Assembly (NCBI GenBank): GCA_964428975.1
Contig: CAYSAI010000001.1
Span: 62,001-126,000 of the forward strand
Direction: 5' to 3'
Origin: JAGOUA01 sp964428975
Lineage (GTDB): Bacteria > Patescibacteriota > Patescibacteriia > 2-12-FULL-60-25
Length of the DNA stretch: 64,000 nucleotides
The first letter of the stretch is position 1. Each line of letters begins with the position of its first letter. The translations under genes and the position numbers were made by a program. The notes beneath the pieces are model-generated. The model was given only the letters and a program-made list of their open reading frames with translations. It was not told the origin of the DNA and searched no databases. Shown one piece after another: positions 1 through 7,614 of this stretch.

Positions 1-388
1 GTTGCGCCACCATAAGGCGAAACACCTCAAACACCCGCTGTACCTGTTTATCGAGCATTTTCGTATCCACTCCCCATCGATCTTCGATCGGTGCGGACAC
101 GGCGCTGAGTGGACGATGGCACAAATATTGAAGAAGATCGTGATACGCAAACGCCGCTCGCCCTTGCAAATCCCAAGAAAGATGCACAGATCGCGCTTTG
201 ATCTCTTCGCGACAGCCTTGCATCCACGAGGAAAAAAGTTTGGCGAGAAACACGTGTACCTCTGGTGAGACCTGATGTATTTTTGTATGAAGCGGAAGTT
301 CGCGCGCAAGCCGAAGCGCAATCGCTGATTCAATCACCCGATAATCCTCATCAGGAATAGTTCTTTTTTCTTGCGAACCAAAGGACAT
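1..388 (-). CDS. hypothetical protein, 3' end outside window
   Basis: Leftward reading frame starting at ATG 388 and open to the window edge (129 codons seen). The visible part is soluble and helical, beginning MSFGSQEKRTIPDEDYRVIE, without a signal peptide or a motif I recognise. A possible -10 box (TACACT on the minus strand, 396-401) lies 7 nt before the ATG and there is no clear Shine-Dalgarno, as in many genes here. It lies downstream of the recombinase gene on the same strand, 67 bp away. Function unknown. Confidence 0.6.
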   Translation of the reverse strand, partial: MSFGSQEKRTIPDEDYRVIESAIALRLARELPLHTKIHQVSPEVHVFLAKLFSSWMQGCREEIKARSVHLSWDLQGRAAFAYHDLLQYLCHRPLSAVSAPIEDRWGVDTKMLDKQVQRVFEVFRLMVAQ

Positions 389-455
389 ATGAATGAGTGT
401 ACACGATTTTCTCTTGATGCGGAACGAGCTTTTTTTCAGGTGCTATCAGTAGGAT

Positions 456-1421
456 TTACACGTTTGGATGAGATGGTTCGTCCTGTTGAAGCCCGTGAAA
501 CGCTTTATGCACGTCACGAAGTTGTCTGTTGGTGATATGTGTATACACCTGCGTCGTTGTGATTGATGTATGTCCAAGCAAGCTCTGCACACTACGAATA
601 TCCGCGCCGTTCATGAGCAAGTCCGTCGCAAACGAATGACGAAGCGTATGCGGCGAAACCTTTTTTGGAATACCTACAGCCGTGGCGTAATGCCGCACGA
701 GACGCTCAATCGAACGTGGCGTGAGTGGACCCGTTTCTCTATTCATGTCTTTGATATCGTTTGGATCGGGCGCGGCGCGATCATGTCGAATGAACAATGC
801 CTCGTTTTCATCATCACGCATGTCGAGATACGCTTTAATACACACACGCGATCGTTCCGAAAGAAACACAATGCGTAACTTATCCCCTTTTCCACGAAGA
901 GACATCTCATCGCGCTTCAAGTTGATCCCTTTTCGTTCGAGCGCCGAAAGTTCGCTCACACGCATACCCGTCGAGAAGAAGAGTTCGAGAATCGCCTTGT
1001 CGCGTGCGCGAATAATCGGACGAGCATCAATCGTATCCGGCGCTTTCAATAAACGGTCGAGGTCTTCATGCTCAAGAAAACTCACTTCGCGTGTGCCTTG
1101 TTTCGCTAGCTCGATCTTTTCTGGAGAAAAACAGGGTATATCGTGTTTCTGCAAGAACCGTAAGAACGAACGCAAAGCAATGAGATGATAGTTTTGCGTC
1201 GATTTACGTAGAGTTCCGTTCTCACGATTTTCAAGTCTGTTCAGATACAAACGAAACTTGTGAATCATATCAAGATCGATCGCATTCGGCGCAGGATCTT
1301 TTGCCCAATCACTAAATCGTTCTAAATAAAACGTATAGTTGCGAATAGTGAGCGGCGAACGTCCTTTCTCTATCTCGATATACTCAAGAAACGTTCGAAA
1401 ATAGGACGAAATCTTTTTCAT
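456..1421 (-). CDS. xerD: tyrosine recombinase XerC/XerD
   Basis: Site-specific tyrosine recombinase, 321 aa from ATG 1421, the usual size for chromosome-dimer resolving XerC/XerD. The N-terminal SAM-like DNA-binding domain spans about 1-105 and the catalytic domain about 115-305. All catalytic residues are visible: R154 (TGMRVSEL), K178 (GKGDK), H258 and R261 (HTLRH), H284 (LLGH) and the nucleophile Y293 (TTQVYTH). CPR genomes usually carry a single Xer acting at dif; XerC versus XerD cannot be decided here. A GTG two codons upstream (1427) could also start translation, but a minus-strand promoter TTGCGA-N17-GATACT places the transcript start close to ATG 1421, suggesting a leaderless message. 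Confidence 0.93.
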   Translation of the reverse strand: MKKISSYFRTFLEYIEIEKGRSPLTIRNYTFYLERFSDWAKDPAPNAIDLDMIHKFRLYLNRLENRENGTLRKSTQNYHLIALRSFLRFLQKHDIPCFSPEKIELAKQGTREVSFLEHEDLDRLLKAPDTIDARPIIRARDKAILELFFSTGMRVSELSALERKGINLKRDEMSLRGKGDKLRIVFLSERSRVCIKAYLDMRDDENEALFIRHDRAAPDPNDIKDMNRETGPLTPRSIERLVRHYATAVGIPKKVSPHTLRHSFATDLLMNGADIRSVQSLLGHTSITTTQVYTHITNRQLRDVHKAFHGLQQDEPSHPNV

Positions 1422-1429
1422 ACACACAG

Positions 1430-1458
1430 TATCTCACAGAAGCACAAGCGTCGCAAAA
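1430..1458 (-). promoter_or_regulatory. promoter of the xerD-like gene
   Basis: Minus-strand TTGCGA, 17-nt spacer, GATACT ending about 8 nt before ATG 1421. The -35 box touches the left arm of the inverted repeat at 1455-1504. The short distance to the ATG implies a leaderless or nearly leaderless message. Confidence 0.5.
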
Positions 1459-1504
1459 GTATGGAACATGGTACATGTCCGGTGAAAAAGTATTCCATAC
1501 TTTT
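1455..1504. repeat. 12-bp perfect inverted repeat between divergent genes
   Basis: AAAAGTATGGAA at 1455-1466 is repeated inverted at 1493-1504, with a 26-nt spacer that itself holds the small dyad ACATG-GTA-CATGT. It sits between the divergent starts of the recombinase gene and the membrane-protein gene and touches the recombinase -35 box. It could be an operator for a dimeric repressor or a hairpin; no T-run follows either arm cleanly. Confidence 0.55.
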
Positions 1505-1520
1505 TCTCTCGTATCAACCA

Positions 1521-1529
1521 TGCTACACT
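1521..1529 (+). promoter_or_regulatory. extended -10 box (TGCTACACT)
   Basis: Extended -10 element ending 12 nt before ATG 1542, with no recognisable -35 box and no Shine-Dalgarno. It is the same motif found before many genes in this window. Confidence 0.55.
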
Positions 1530-1541
1530 TCTCCCAACGTT

Positions 1542-2555
1542 ATGCCCGCTCCTTCCCATCCACCGCTCTATCGCGTGATTTTTCATGAGGCACTTTCTAC
1601 GGCGTGGCATCATCCACATCTGTGGGTATTCGCGCTTTTTGCAGGACTTCTCATGACGGGCGGTATGTACGATGTGTTGTTTCGTTCGCTTGGCGAGCTT
1701 GGCGTGCAAGCAACGACGCTCCTCGCAGGAACCGACACGTCGTTTGTGCAAAGTTTTCTTCACTGGATGATGCAACCCATGGAAGAGATGTCTGCCATTT
1801 TTGGCGTTCTTGGGGTGATCGGTCGTCTTCAAGGTCTTCTTGCTGCGCTGCTTCTCGTTCTTCTCGTGGGAGGCGCATCCGTCATCGCTCAAGGCGCGCT
1901 CGTGTATGGTCTTGGCATTCGTCATCGAGGGCAACTCCCGAGCTTCCATGCCTGTCTCACCATAGGCGCGCGCTTTTTTTGGAAAACGGCGTTTCTCAAC
2001 CTCGTCACTCTAGGCCTTTTGTGGATTTTTCGTACGCTTGTCCTCGCGCCATTTCTTACGCCTCTTGAAGAAACGAGCTGGTTCACCCTCGTGAGTTCCT
2101 TCGGAAGTCTTGCTCTCTATATTGTTGCCGTGATCGTTCTCACCTCAACGCACATGCTCGCTCTCACAAGCCTTGTCCTGCAAAAATACGACCCGCTCGA
2201 AAGCCTCGCCCGTGGGTTTTTCCAAACCTGTCGTTCGTGGCTCGTTATTCTTGAGTTAGGTGTAGGATTTTTCCTGATCGGCACAGGTCTCTTTCTCGGA
2301 CTGATGCTTCTCTACATCGTAGCGGGTGTTCCTGTGCTTGTTCTTACTCTTTCTCTTGCCCTGCTTCAAAGCGGTTGGCTTGCCACCCTGTTGAATACCC
2401 TCTTTTTTGGAGGAGCGATTGTCGCTGCGCTTCTGTGCGGAACTTTTGCGATCACGATGCAGTACGCCGCATGGAACGGGCTTGGCCTACGCATCGCTCA
2501 AGGAACCGCCCTCGCAAAACTGCATCGCTTTTTCAAACATCCTTCTTCTCGCTAA
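1542..2555 (+). CDS. multi-pass membrane protein
   Basis: 337-aa integral membrane protein of unknown function. About six hydrophobic stretches can be seen: near the N-terminus (LWVFALFAGLL), two in the first half (LLAALLLVLLVGGASVIAQG and FLNLVTLGLLWIF), and three in the second half ending with FGGAIVAALLCGTFAI. Alternating membrane helices and short amphipathic loops resemble the glycerophosphodiesterase-type membrane domain, but this is only a resemblance. I start it at ATG 1542, just after the extended -10 box TGCTACACT, rather than at ATG 1461, because the upstream part lies in the regulatory region and has no protein-like character. pilB follows after 3 nt, so the two are co-transcribed. 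Confidence 0.8.
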   Translation: MPAPSHPPLYRVIFHEALSTAWHHPHLWVFALFAGLLMTGGMYDVLFRSLGELGVQATTLLAGTDTSFVQSFLHWMMQPMEEMSAIFGVLGVIGRLQGLLAALLLVLLVGGASVIAQGALVYGLGIRHRGQLPSFHACLTIGARFFWKTAFLNLVTLGLLWIFRTLVLAPFLTPLEETSWFTLVSSFGSLALYIVAVIVLTSTHMLALTSLVLQKYDPLESLARGFFQTCRSWLVILELGVGFFLIGTGLFLGLMLLYIVAGVPVLVLTLSLALLQSGWLATLLNTLFFGGAIVAALLCGTFAITMQYAAWNGLGLRIAQGTALAKLHRFFKHPSSR

Positions 2556-2558
2556 CCT

Positions 2559-4448
2559 ATGCCTGCCACTTCCGTTCCACGAGCCACATCCATTGAAGAC
2601 CTGCTGAAACAAAAAGCTTCTCCCGCAGGAACAGGGACGGGCGTGTCTGGACCACCAAAAGCCCCACCAAAAAAAACGGATGATGAGAAAAATGCGACCG
2701 ACAAGCTCGGCGAAGCGATGAGCGCGATTGGCATCCGCGAACACGAGAAACTTGCTCAACAAAAAGCGCAATCATCTGGAAAAGAATACATCGCACTCCG
2801 AGGCTTCCCTATTGCCCCAGAAGCGCTGGCGATGCTGCCGCGCATTCAAGCAGATAAACTGAAAGCGGTCGTCTTTTTGCGCGTAAAAGACCAAGTTCGC
2901 GTCGGAGCGATTGATCTCACGAAAGATGTGGAGCTGCTTGCTGCTGATATCCAAAAGCGCGAGCACGCGGAAGTGGTTATTTATATCATCTCGGAAGATA
3001 GTTTTGCGGCAGCGTACAAGCTCTATGATGCGCTTCCGGAAACAAAAGAGGTGATCTACGGCTATCGTATCGAAGAAGCGGATCTCGCGAAGTTTGAAAA
3101 AGAGATCACGAACCTCGATGAGCTACGCAAACGTATTCAAGACGTAAACACGACCGATATTCTGACGTTGATTATCGGCGCATCGCTTCGTGCCAACGCC
3201 TCTGATATTCACGTCGAGGCAGAGGAATCGCGCGTAAAATTCCGTTTTCGTATTGACGGCCTCTTGCGTGATGCGGCAGACGTGCCTCGTGAGGCATGGA
3301 AGCAAATCATCTCGCGTTTGAAGTTGCTCTCTGGCGTAAAAATCAACGTCGAAGATGTACCGCAAGATGGACGTATTACGATCTATCTCACAAACGAAAA
3401 GATCGATATTCGTGTGAGCTTTTTGCCAACGGCGTTCGGCGAATCCGTCGTGATGCGTTTACTTCGTCCAAAGGCGATTGCCCTTGAGTTTGATAATCTC
3501 GGCGTACGTGGAAAAGCGCTCGAACAGCTCCAAAAACAGATTGAGCGACCAAACGGCATGATTATCACGACGGGTCCGACAGGTTCTGGAAAAACGACCA
3601 CGCTCTATGCCGTTTTGAAGAAGCTGAACTCGCCAGAGATCAAGATTATTACGCTTGAAGACCCTGTTGAGTACAAGCTTGATGGAATCAACCAAAGCCA
3701 GATTGATCATGGAAAAGGCTATGATTTTGGCGCGGGGCTTCGTTCGATTCTTCGTCAAGACCCAGACGTCGTGATGGTGGGAGAAATTCGTGATCTTGAA
3801 ACGGCCGATATTGCCATTCAAGCAGCCCTCACGGGACACCTCGTGGTCTCCACCATCCACACGAATAGTGCGGCAGGCGCTATTCCGCGCTTCGTTTCGA
3901 TGGGGGTGAAGCCGTTCCTGCTCTCACCGGCCTTAAACGCCGTGATCGGACAACGTCTCGTACGAAGGCTCTGTCCCGAATGCAAAATTCCTGCAGAACT
4001 CTCTCTTTCAAAACGAAAACAGGTGATGAGTATCTTAAAAGCGCTCTCTCCCGCGTCTGGCGTGACGCTCGATCTTGAAAAACTCACCTTTTTTGATGCA
4101 GGAAAAAATCCCTCGTGCATAAAATGCGCTGGTGCCGGTTTTAAGGGTCGTGTTGGTATCTACGAGATTTTTACCATCACGCCAAAAGTTGAGGAAATGA
4201 TTTTGAAAGGGACTTCAACGGAATTCGATATTGAGCAAGTCGCGATCGCGGACGGCATGATCACCATGGCGCAAGACGGCCTCTTGAAAGCGCTCGACGG
4301 TCTCACGAACGTCGACGAAGTCCTCGCCGTGGCAAATATAGACACGACAGAAGATACGTTCACCACCGCAGCAACCGCGCCCCATCCACCTGCGGAACAA
4401 TCTCTAGGCGAAGCACCTGCGTTGCCTCAAGAAAAAGCTCTTTCGTAA
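2559..4448 (+). CDS. pilB: PilB/GspE-family secretion ATPase
   Basis: Hexameric ATPase that powers type IV pilus or type II-like secretion assembly at the inner face of the membrane; 629 aa. Residues 1-180 form a poorly conserved N-domain. Walker A is GPTGSGKT (339-346), Walker B lies around 403-411 (DVVMVGEIRD), and the histidine-bearing STIHTN follows. A zinc-binding pair of cysteine motifs is present at C472/C475 and C520/C523. After about residue 585 the tail is low-complexity (TTAATAPHPPAEQSL), and this part is overlapped on the opposite strand by the end of tsaE. No pilC, pilM or pilin gene is in the window, so the rest of the apparatus must be elsewhere. Confidence 0.93.
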   Translation: MPATSVPRATSIEDLLKQKASPAGTGTGVSGPPKAPPKKTDDEKNATDKLGEAMSAIGIREHEKLAQQKAQSSGKEYIALRGFPIAPEALAMLPRIQADKLKAVVFLRVKDQVRVGAIDLTKDVELLAADIQKREHAEVVIYIISEDSFAAAYKLYDALPETKEVIYGYRIEEADLAKFEKEITNLDELRKRIQDVNTTDILTLIIGASLRANASDIHVEAEESRVKFRFRIDGLLRDAADVPREAWKQIISRLKLLSGVKINVEDVPQDGRITIYLTNEKIDIRVSFLPTAFGESVVMRLLRPKAIALEFDNLGVRGKALEQLQKQIERPNGMIITTGPTGSGKTTTLYAVLKKLNSPEIKIITLEDPVEYKLDGINQSQIDHGKGYDFGAGLRSILRQDPDVVMVGEIRDLETADIAIQAALTGHLVVSTIHTNSAAGAIPRFVSMGVKPFLLSPALNAVIGQRLVRRLCPECKIPAELSLSKRKQVMSILKALSPASGVTLDLEKLTFFDAGKNPSCIKCAGAGFKGRVGIYEIFTITPKVEEMILKGTSTEFDIEQVAIADGMITMAQDGLLKALDGLTNVDEVLAVANIDTTEDTFTTAATAPHPPAEQSLGEAPALPQEKALS

Positions 4449-4788
4449 GACGTTCCGGCCACTCAATACACACGATCGTGTGCGCTTCTTCGAGCTCTTC
4501 CGCAAGATTCAGCACGCGAGCATCTTCTGGCGATTCGAGACGATACGCGTCAATATGCAGCACGCGCTTGAGCTGTGTATGATCAACGGAATATGCTCGC
4601 ATGAGCGCAAACGTAGGGCTTTTTACCTGAACGGTTCCGCCAAGCGCTTGCACAAGCACCTGCACGAACGTTGTTTTCCCTGCGCCAAGCGGTCCGCTTA
4701 ACAAAAGGACGGTGCCCGGCGTGAGAACGGGCAGAATATGCGTTTGGATGAACGGCATCCACTCATGAAGCGTGCAGAGCGTGGTCAT
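4360..4788 (-). CDS. tsaE: tRNA threonylcarbamoyladenosine biosynthesis ATPase TsaE
   Basis: TsaE, 142 aa, the ATPase partner of TsaB-TsaD needed for t6A modification of ANN-decoding tRNAs. The P-loop LLSGPLGAGKTTF is near residues 27-40, followed by the typical SPTFALMRAY and HIDAYRL segments and IEWPERL near the end. The start is ATG 4788, which overlaps the cysS stop codon as ATGA, indicating translational coupling. The 3' end runs 89 bp into the convergent pilB gene; the overlapped residues include the terminal part after the IEWPERL motif, so both frames seem genuinely used. Confidence 0.9.
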   Translation of the reverse strand: MTTLCTLHEWMPFIQTHILPVLTPGTVLLLSGPLGAGKTTFVQVLVQALGGTVQVKSPTFALMRAYSVDHTQLKRVLHIDAYRLESPEDARVLNLAEELEEAHTIVCIEWPERLTKELFLEATQVLRLEIVPQVDGARLLRW

Positions 4789-6167
4789 GTCTTTTGCAAG
4801 CGCGTAAGGCTGTAGGTATCGGCACCATCTTCCATCATCCACCCAAGAGCTGCGAGCTCTTCGCGTAAACGGTCTGAAGCTGCCCAGTCTTTGCTCTGGC
4901 GTGCCTGCAAACGCGCTTCGGCGAGCAGGCGAACAGGTTCAGGGATGGAGAGCTCCTCCTGCCTCCATGTGGACACACCGAGACCAAGCACCGCATCCAT
5001 CGCAAGAAGCGTGGCTCTTTTACATGAAACGTTCGTCTCGTTTTTGAGCATGTCCCACATCACGGCGAGCGCTTTCGGCATGTTCAAATCTTCTTCGATC
5101 GCCTCACGAAACGCTTGCATGCAAGATGCGTCTATCTCATCACCCATGGGCAAGGCGAGGTATCGTTTTTTCAGTTTATCGAGCGCATGTACCGCTCCTT
5201 CCAGCGCTTCCCACGTAAAATTCAGCTTTGAACGATAGTGCGCTCCAAGCACAAATACCTTGTACGCCATCGGATCGACACGCCGCTCGACAAGATCGTG
5301 AAGCGTATACCCATTTCCAAGCGATTTTCCCATACGACCACCATCTACCGTCAAAAACTCATGGTGCACCCAAACGCGCGCGAGAGGCGTGCCGTCATGT
5401 GCCTCGCTTTGTGCGATCTCGTTTTCATGATGGATGGCGATATGATCAACGCCTCCCGTATGAATATCGAACGGTTGCCCAAGATATTTGACCGACATAG
5501 CAGAACACTCGATATGCCAGCCAGGAAACCCCACTCCCCAAGGACTGTCCCATTCCATCTGTCGCGTTTCGTGCATAGGCGAGAGTTTCCACAGCGCGAA
5601 ATCTGCTGGATGCCGTTTCTCATTGTGCACCTCGACGCGTGCACCTGCCTCTTTTTCGTCTAATTTCTGTCTCGAAAGCGCGCCGTACGCAGGAAACGTG
5701 CTCGTATCAAAATACACACCGTCAGACGTACGATAGGCATGCCCATCCCGTTCAAGGGTCTGCACAAGCTCGATCTGTTCCGCGATATGGTCGGTCGCAC
5801 GAGGCAAAATCATGGGCATGGTAAGAGCAAACGCCTCGAGCCCTTCCATAAAAGCCCGCTCATAACATTTTGCGATGTCCCACGCCGTGATACCTGTTTT
5901 TTGTGCCTCGCGTTCCATTTTGTCTTCGCCCGTATCCGTATCATTCACAAGATGCCCTACATCGGTGATATTCACCACATGTTTGACGACATATCCAGAG
6001 AGGACAAGCGCGCGACGAAGAACATCATCATTGATATACTTGCGCCAATTTCCAAGCGTGAGCTCCCCGTACACCGTGGGTCCACACGCATACATGCCGA
6101 CAGCTGGCGGATGAAGCGGAGAAAAGACCTCGAGCGATCGCGATCGCGTATTCCAAAGACGAAGCAT
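4785..6167 (-). CDS. cysS: cysteinyl-tRNA synthetase
   Basis: Class I CysRS, 460 aa from ATG 6167 (MLRLWNTRSR). The zinc site is recognisable in MYACGPTVYG (C28) and HIECSAM plus HHENEIAQSEA. KMSKS appears as RMGKSLGN. The HIGH motif is altered: where most CysRS have HIGN this one reads TLGN (37-40), losing the first histidine. The remainder (NITDVGHLVNDTDTGEDKM) is standard. The C-terminal domain is short, as in CPR. First gene of a pair with tsaE (ATGA overlap). Orthology is firm; the active-site change is odd. Confidence 0.93.
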   Translation of the reverse strand: MLRLWNTRSRSLEVFSPLHPPAVGMYACGPTVYGELTLGNWRKYINDDVLRRALVLSGYVVKHVVNITDVGHLVNDTDTGEDKMEREAQKTGITAWDIAKCYERAFMEGLEAFALTMPMILPRATDHIAEQIELVQTLERDGHAYRTSDGVYFDTSTFPAYGALSRQKLDEKEAGARVEVHNEKRHPADFALWKLSPMHETRQMEWDSPWGVGFPGWHIECSAMSVKYLGQPFDIHTGGVDHIAIHHENEIAQSEAHDGTPLARVWVHHEFLTVDGGRMGKSLGNGYTLHDLVERRVDPMAYKVFVLGAHYRSKLNFTWEALEGAVHALDKLKKRYLALPMGDEIDASCMQAFREAIEEDLNMPKALAVMWDMLKNETNVSCKRATLLAMDAVLGLGVSTWRQEELSIPEPVRLLAEARLQARQSKDWAASDRLREELAALGWMMEDGADTYSLTRLQKT

Positions 6168-6203
6168 AGATAGAAAAAACAGTAGCAACAGACCGCCTAT
6201 GGA

Positions 6204-6743
6204 TCAAGAGAGGGTAAGATCACTCGAATACCCGAACGGTCGCCGCACAAATACAAGAAAAAGCAGAGGTGCGAGCATCCAAAAGGTGGTCCCCCACTCC
6301 CCAACGAACACCGCACGAAGACGAGGCGTCCATTCACTCACGACGTTCGCTGGTAGAAGATGCGCTACAAGAGACACGGCGAGGCCCACCTGCAAGATGG
6401 CAAGAAAAATCGCCTCCCACCACGTGCCTGCTTCACGCCCAAGCGGCTGAATATGAGGTGTTCGTCGAAAAAGAAACGCTCCTGCAAGAAAAAAGAGTCC
6501 GAACCAGAGCACCGCGAGCGTAGGGCTCGGCGGAAGGGTGAGCCAATGGTTCAAGCGCGGCACAAGAGGAAGATGCTGCGCAAGCACATACGCCACGTAC
6601 ATCGCGAGAAGCGGTACGATCGAACGATCCCGCCCCGTAGTGAGACCGTACACCACACATACAAGCGCAAGCGCTGTCAGTACGACGACGTCGCGCGGAA
6701 CGGCATAGCCAACAGAAGAAAGGAACGCGAGCACATCGGGCAT
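6204..6743 (-). CDS. small multi-pass membrane protein
   Basis: 179-aa hydrophobic protein of unknown function with about five membrane segments (VVVLTALALVCVVYGL, IVPLLAMYVAYVLA, LAVLWFGLFFLAGAFLF, AIFLAILQVGLAVSLV, TTFWMLAPLLFLVFV). It starts at ATG 6743, 8 nt after an extended -10 box TGCTATCAT (minus strand, 6752-6760), so its message is probably leaderless. It lies between the phosphodiester glycosidase gene and cysS on the same strand. No motif identifies a transport or enzymatic role. Confidence 0.75.
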   Translation of the reverse strand: MPDVLAFLSSVGYAVPRDVVVLTALALVCVVYGLTTGRDRSIVPLLAMYVAYVLAQHLPLVPRLNHWLTLPPSPTLAVLWFGLFFLAGAFLFRRTPHIQPLGREAGTWWEAIFLAILQVGLAVSLVAHLLPANVVSEWTPRLRAVFVGEWGTTFWMLAPLLFLVFVRRPFGYSSDLTLS

Positions 6744-6751
6744 ATGCGTAC

Positions 6752-6760
6752 ATGATAGCA
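6752..6760 (-). promoter_or_regulatory. extended -10 box (TGCTATCAT)
   Basis: Minus-strand extended -10 element 8 nt upstream of ATG 6743 with no Shine-Dalgarno between them. Confidence 0.5.
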
Positions 6761-6803
6761 TCTCAGCCACACGATACATACCTCTTTATGTATCGTGTGA
6801 CGT

Positions 6804-7589
6804 CTAACGCATGACGATCACAAACGACACAGGAGCGAACGAATCTATACGCGTTTCTTGCTCGCGAAAACGTGTCATCACACCGGTTGAGGGACCACCA
6901 TCTAAGTTCAACACCCGCTCGAATGCGATCGGCAGCGCCTCTAAAAGAAGTCCAAGCTGATAGAGCGTAACCGTTTCTTGTGGCACAATGCCGACGTACC
7001 ACGTCCCTGCTGTATCTGTCGCGAGAAACGTTCGCCTCGCATAGTTGCCCGTTTCTTGTAAGAACGCTCGTTTTCCTTCAAGAAATATCCACGGAAAGGA
7101 TTGGAGCGCATCGGATCGCATGCGCGAGGTGGTCGTTTGACCGGCAAGCAGCTTCGGATGCGTTCCCAACATCGCGATGCCACTTTTTTCTGGCGAAAAG
7201 CGGCGTTTTCCCCACGGCGCGCCTCCTGCGAACACCCATCCAGACGGCAAACCATCTTCATGAAAATAGCCCGCATTCAGAACCATCTTCGCAGAACGCT
7301 CCTGTTCCGCCCATCGTCCCAAAAGTTTTGCTTCCGTAGACGTGGCGATGGTCCATGTACGCTCCGTCGAAGAGGAAAAACGCCACAACAACACGCGTGC
7401 ACCCACGCCGGACGCGGCGACTCGGGTGTCGAGCGTTTCCACCCCTTCATCCACGTTCGTCCAACGAAATGAATCGCTCTTCGTTATTTCAGGCGCGGAT
7501 GAGAGCGGCTTTGGTTCTCCCTCCCATGCCACAGGCACGGTACACCCAGCCCCCATCGCGAGCAGCACAAACACGAACGCCCCAACCAT
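6804..7589 (-). CDS. exported phosphodiester glycosidase family protein
   Basis: 261-aa protein resembling the NAGPA / phosphodiester glycosidase (DUF2233-like) family, which cleaves sugar phosphodiesters. Family hallmarks are VLNAGYF near the middle and the C-terminal LNLDGGPSTGV, where most relatives have LDGGGS. The N-terminus MVGAFVFVLLAMGAGC is hydrophobic and ends in a cysteine, consistent with a lipoprotein signal although the lipobox is not ideal. ATG 7589 is chosen because it begins this signal; earlier in-frame codons lie inside hisS. It follows hisS after 25 bp and is probably in the same transcript. The substrate may be a cell-surface polymer (inference). Confidence 0.78.
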   Translation of the reverse strand: MVGAFVFVLLAMGAGCTVPVAWEGEPKPLSSAPEITKSDSFRWTNVDEGVETLDTRVAASGVGARVLLWRFSSSTERTWTIATSTEAKLLGRWAEQERSAKMVLNAGYFHEDGLPSGWVFAGGAPWGKRRFSPEKSGIAMLGTHPKLLAGQTTTSRMRSDALQSFPWIFLEGKRAFLQETGNYARRTFLATDTAGTWYVGIVPQETVTLYQLGLLLEALPIAFERVLNLDGGPSTGVMTRFREQETRIDSFAPVSFVIVMR

Positions 7590-7614
7590 AGCGAAACGTT
7601 GGGGCGCGGTGTTC

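Noticed and set aside
1434..1949. Minus-strand open frame over the membrane-protein start
   Set aside because: Arginine/histidine-rich shadow of a coding gene, no promoter or ribosome site.
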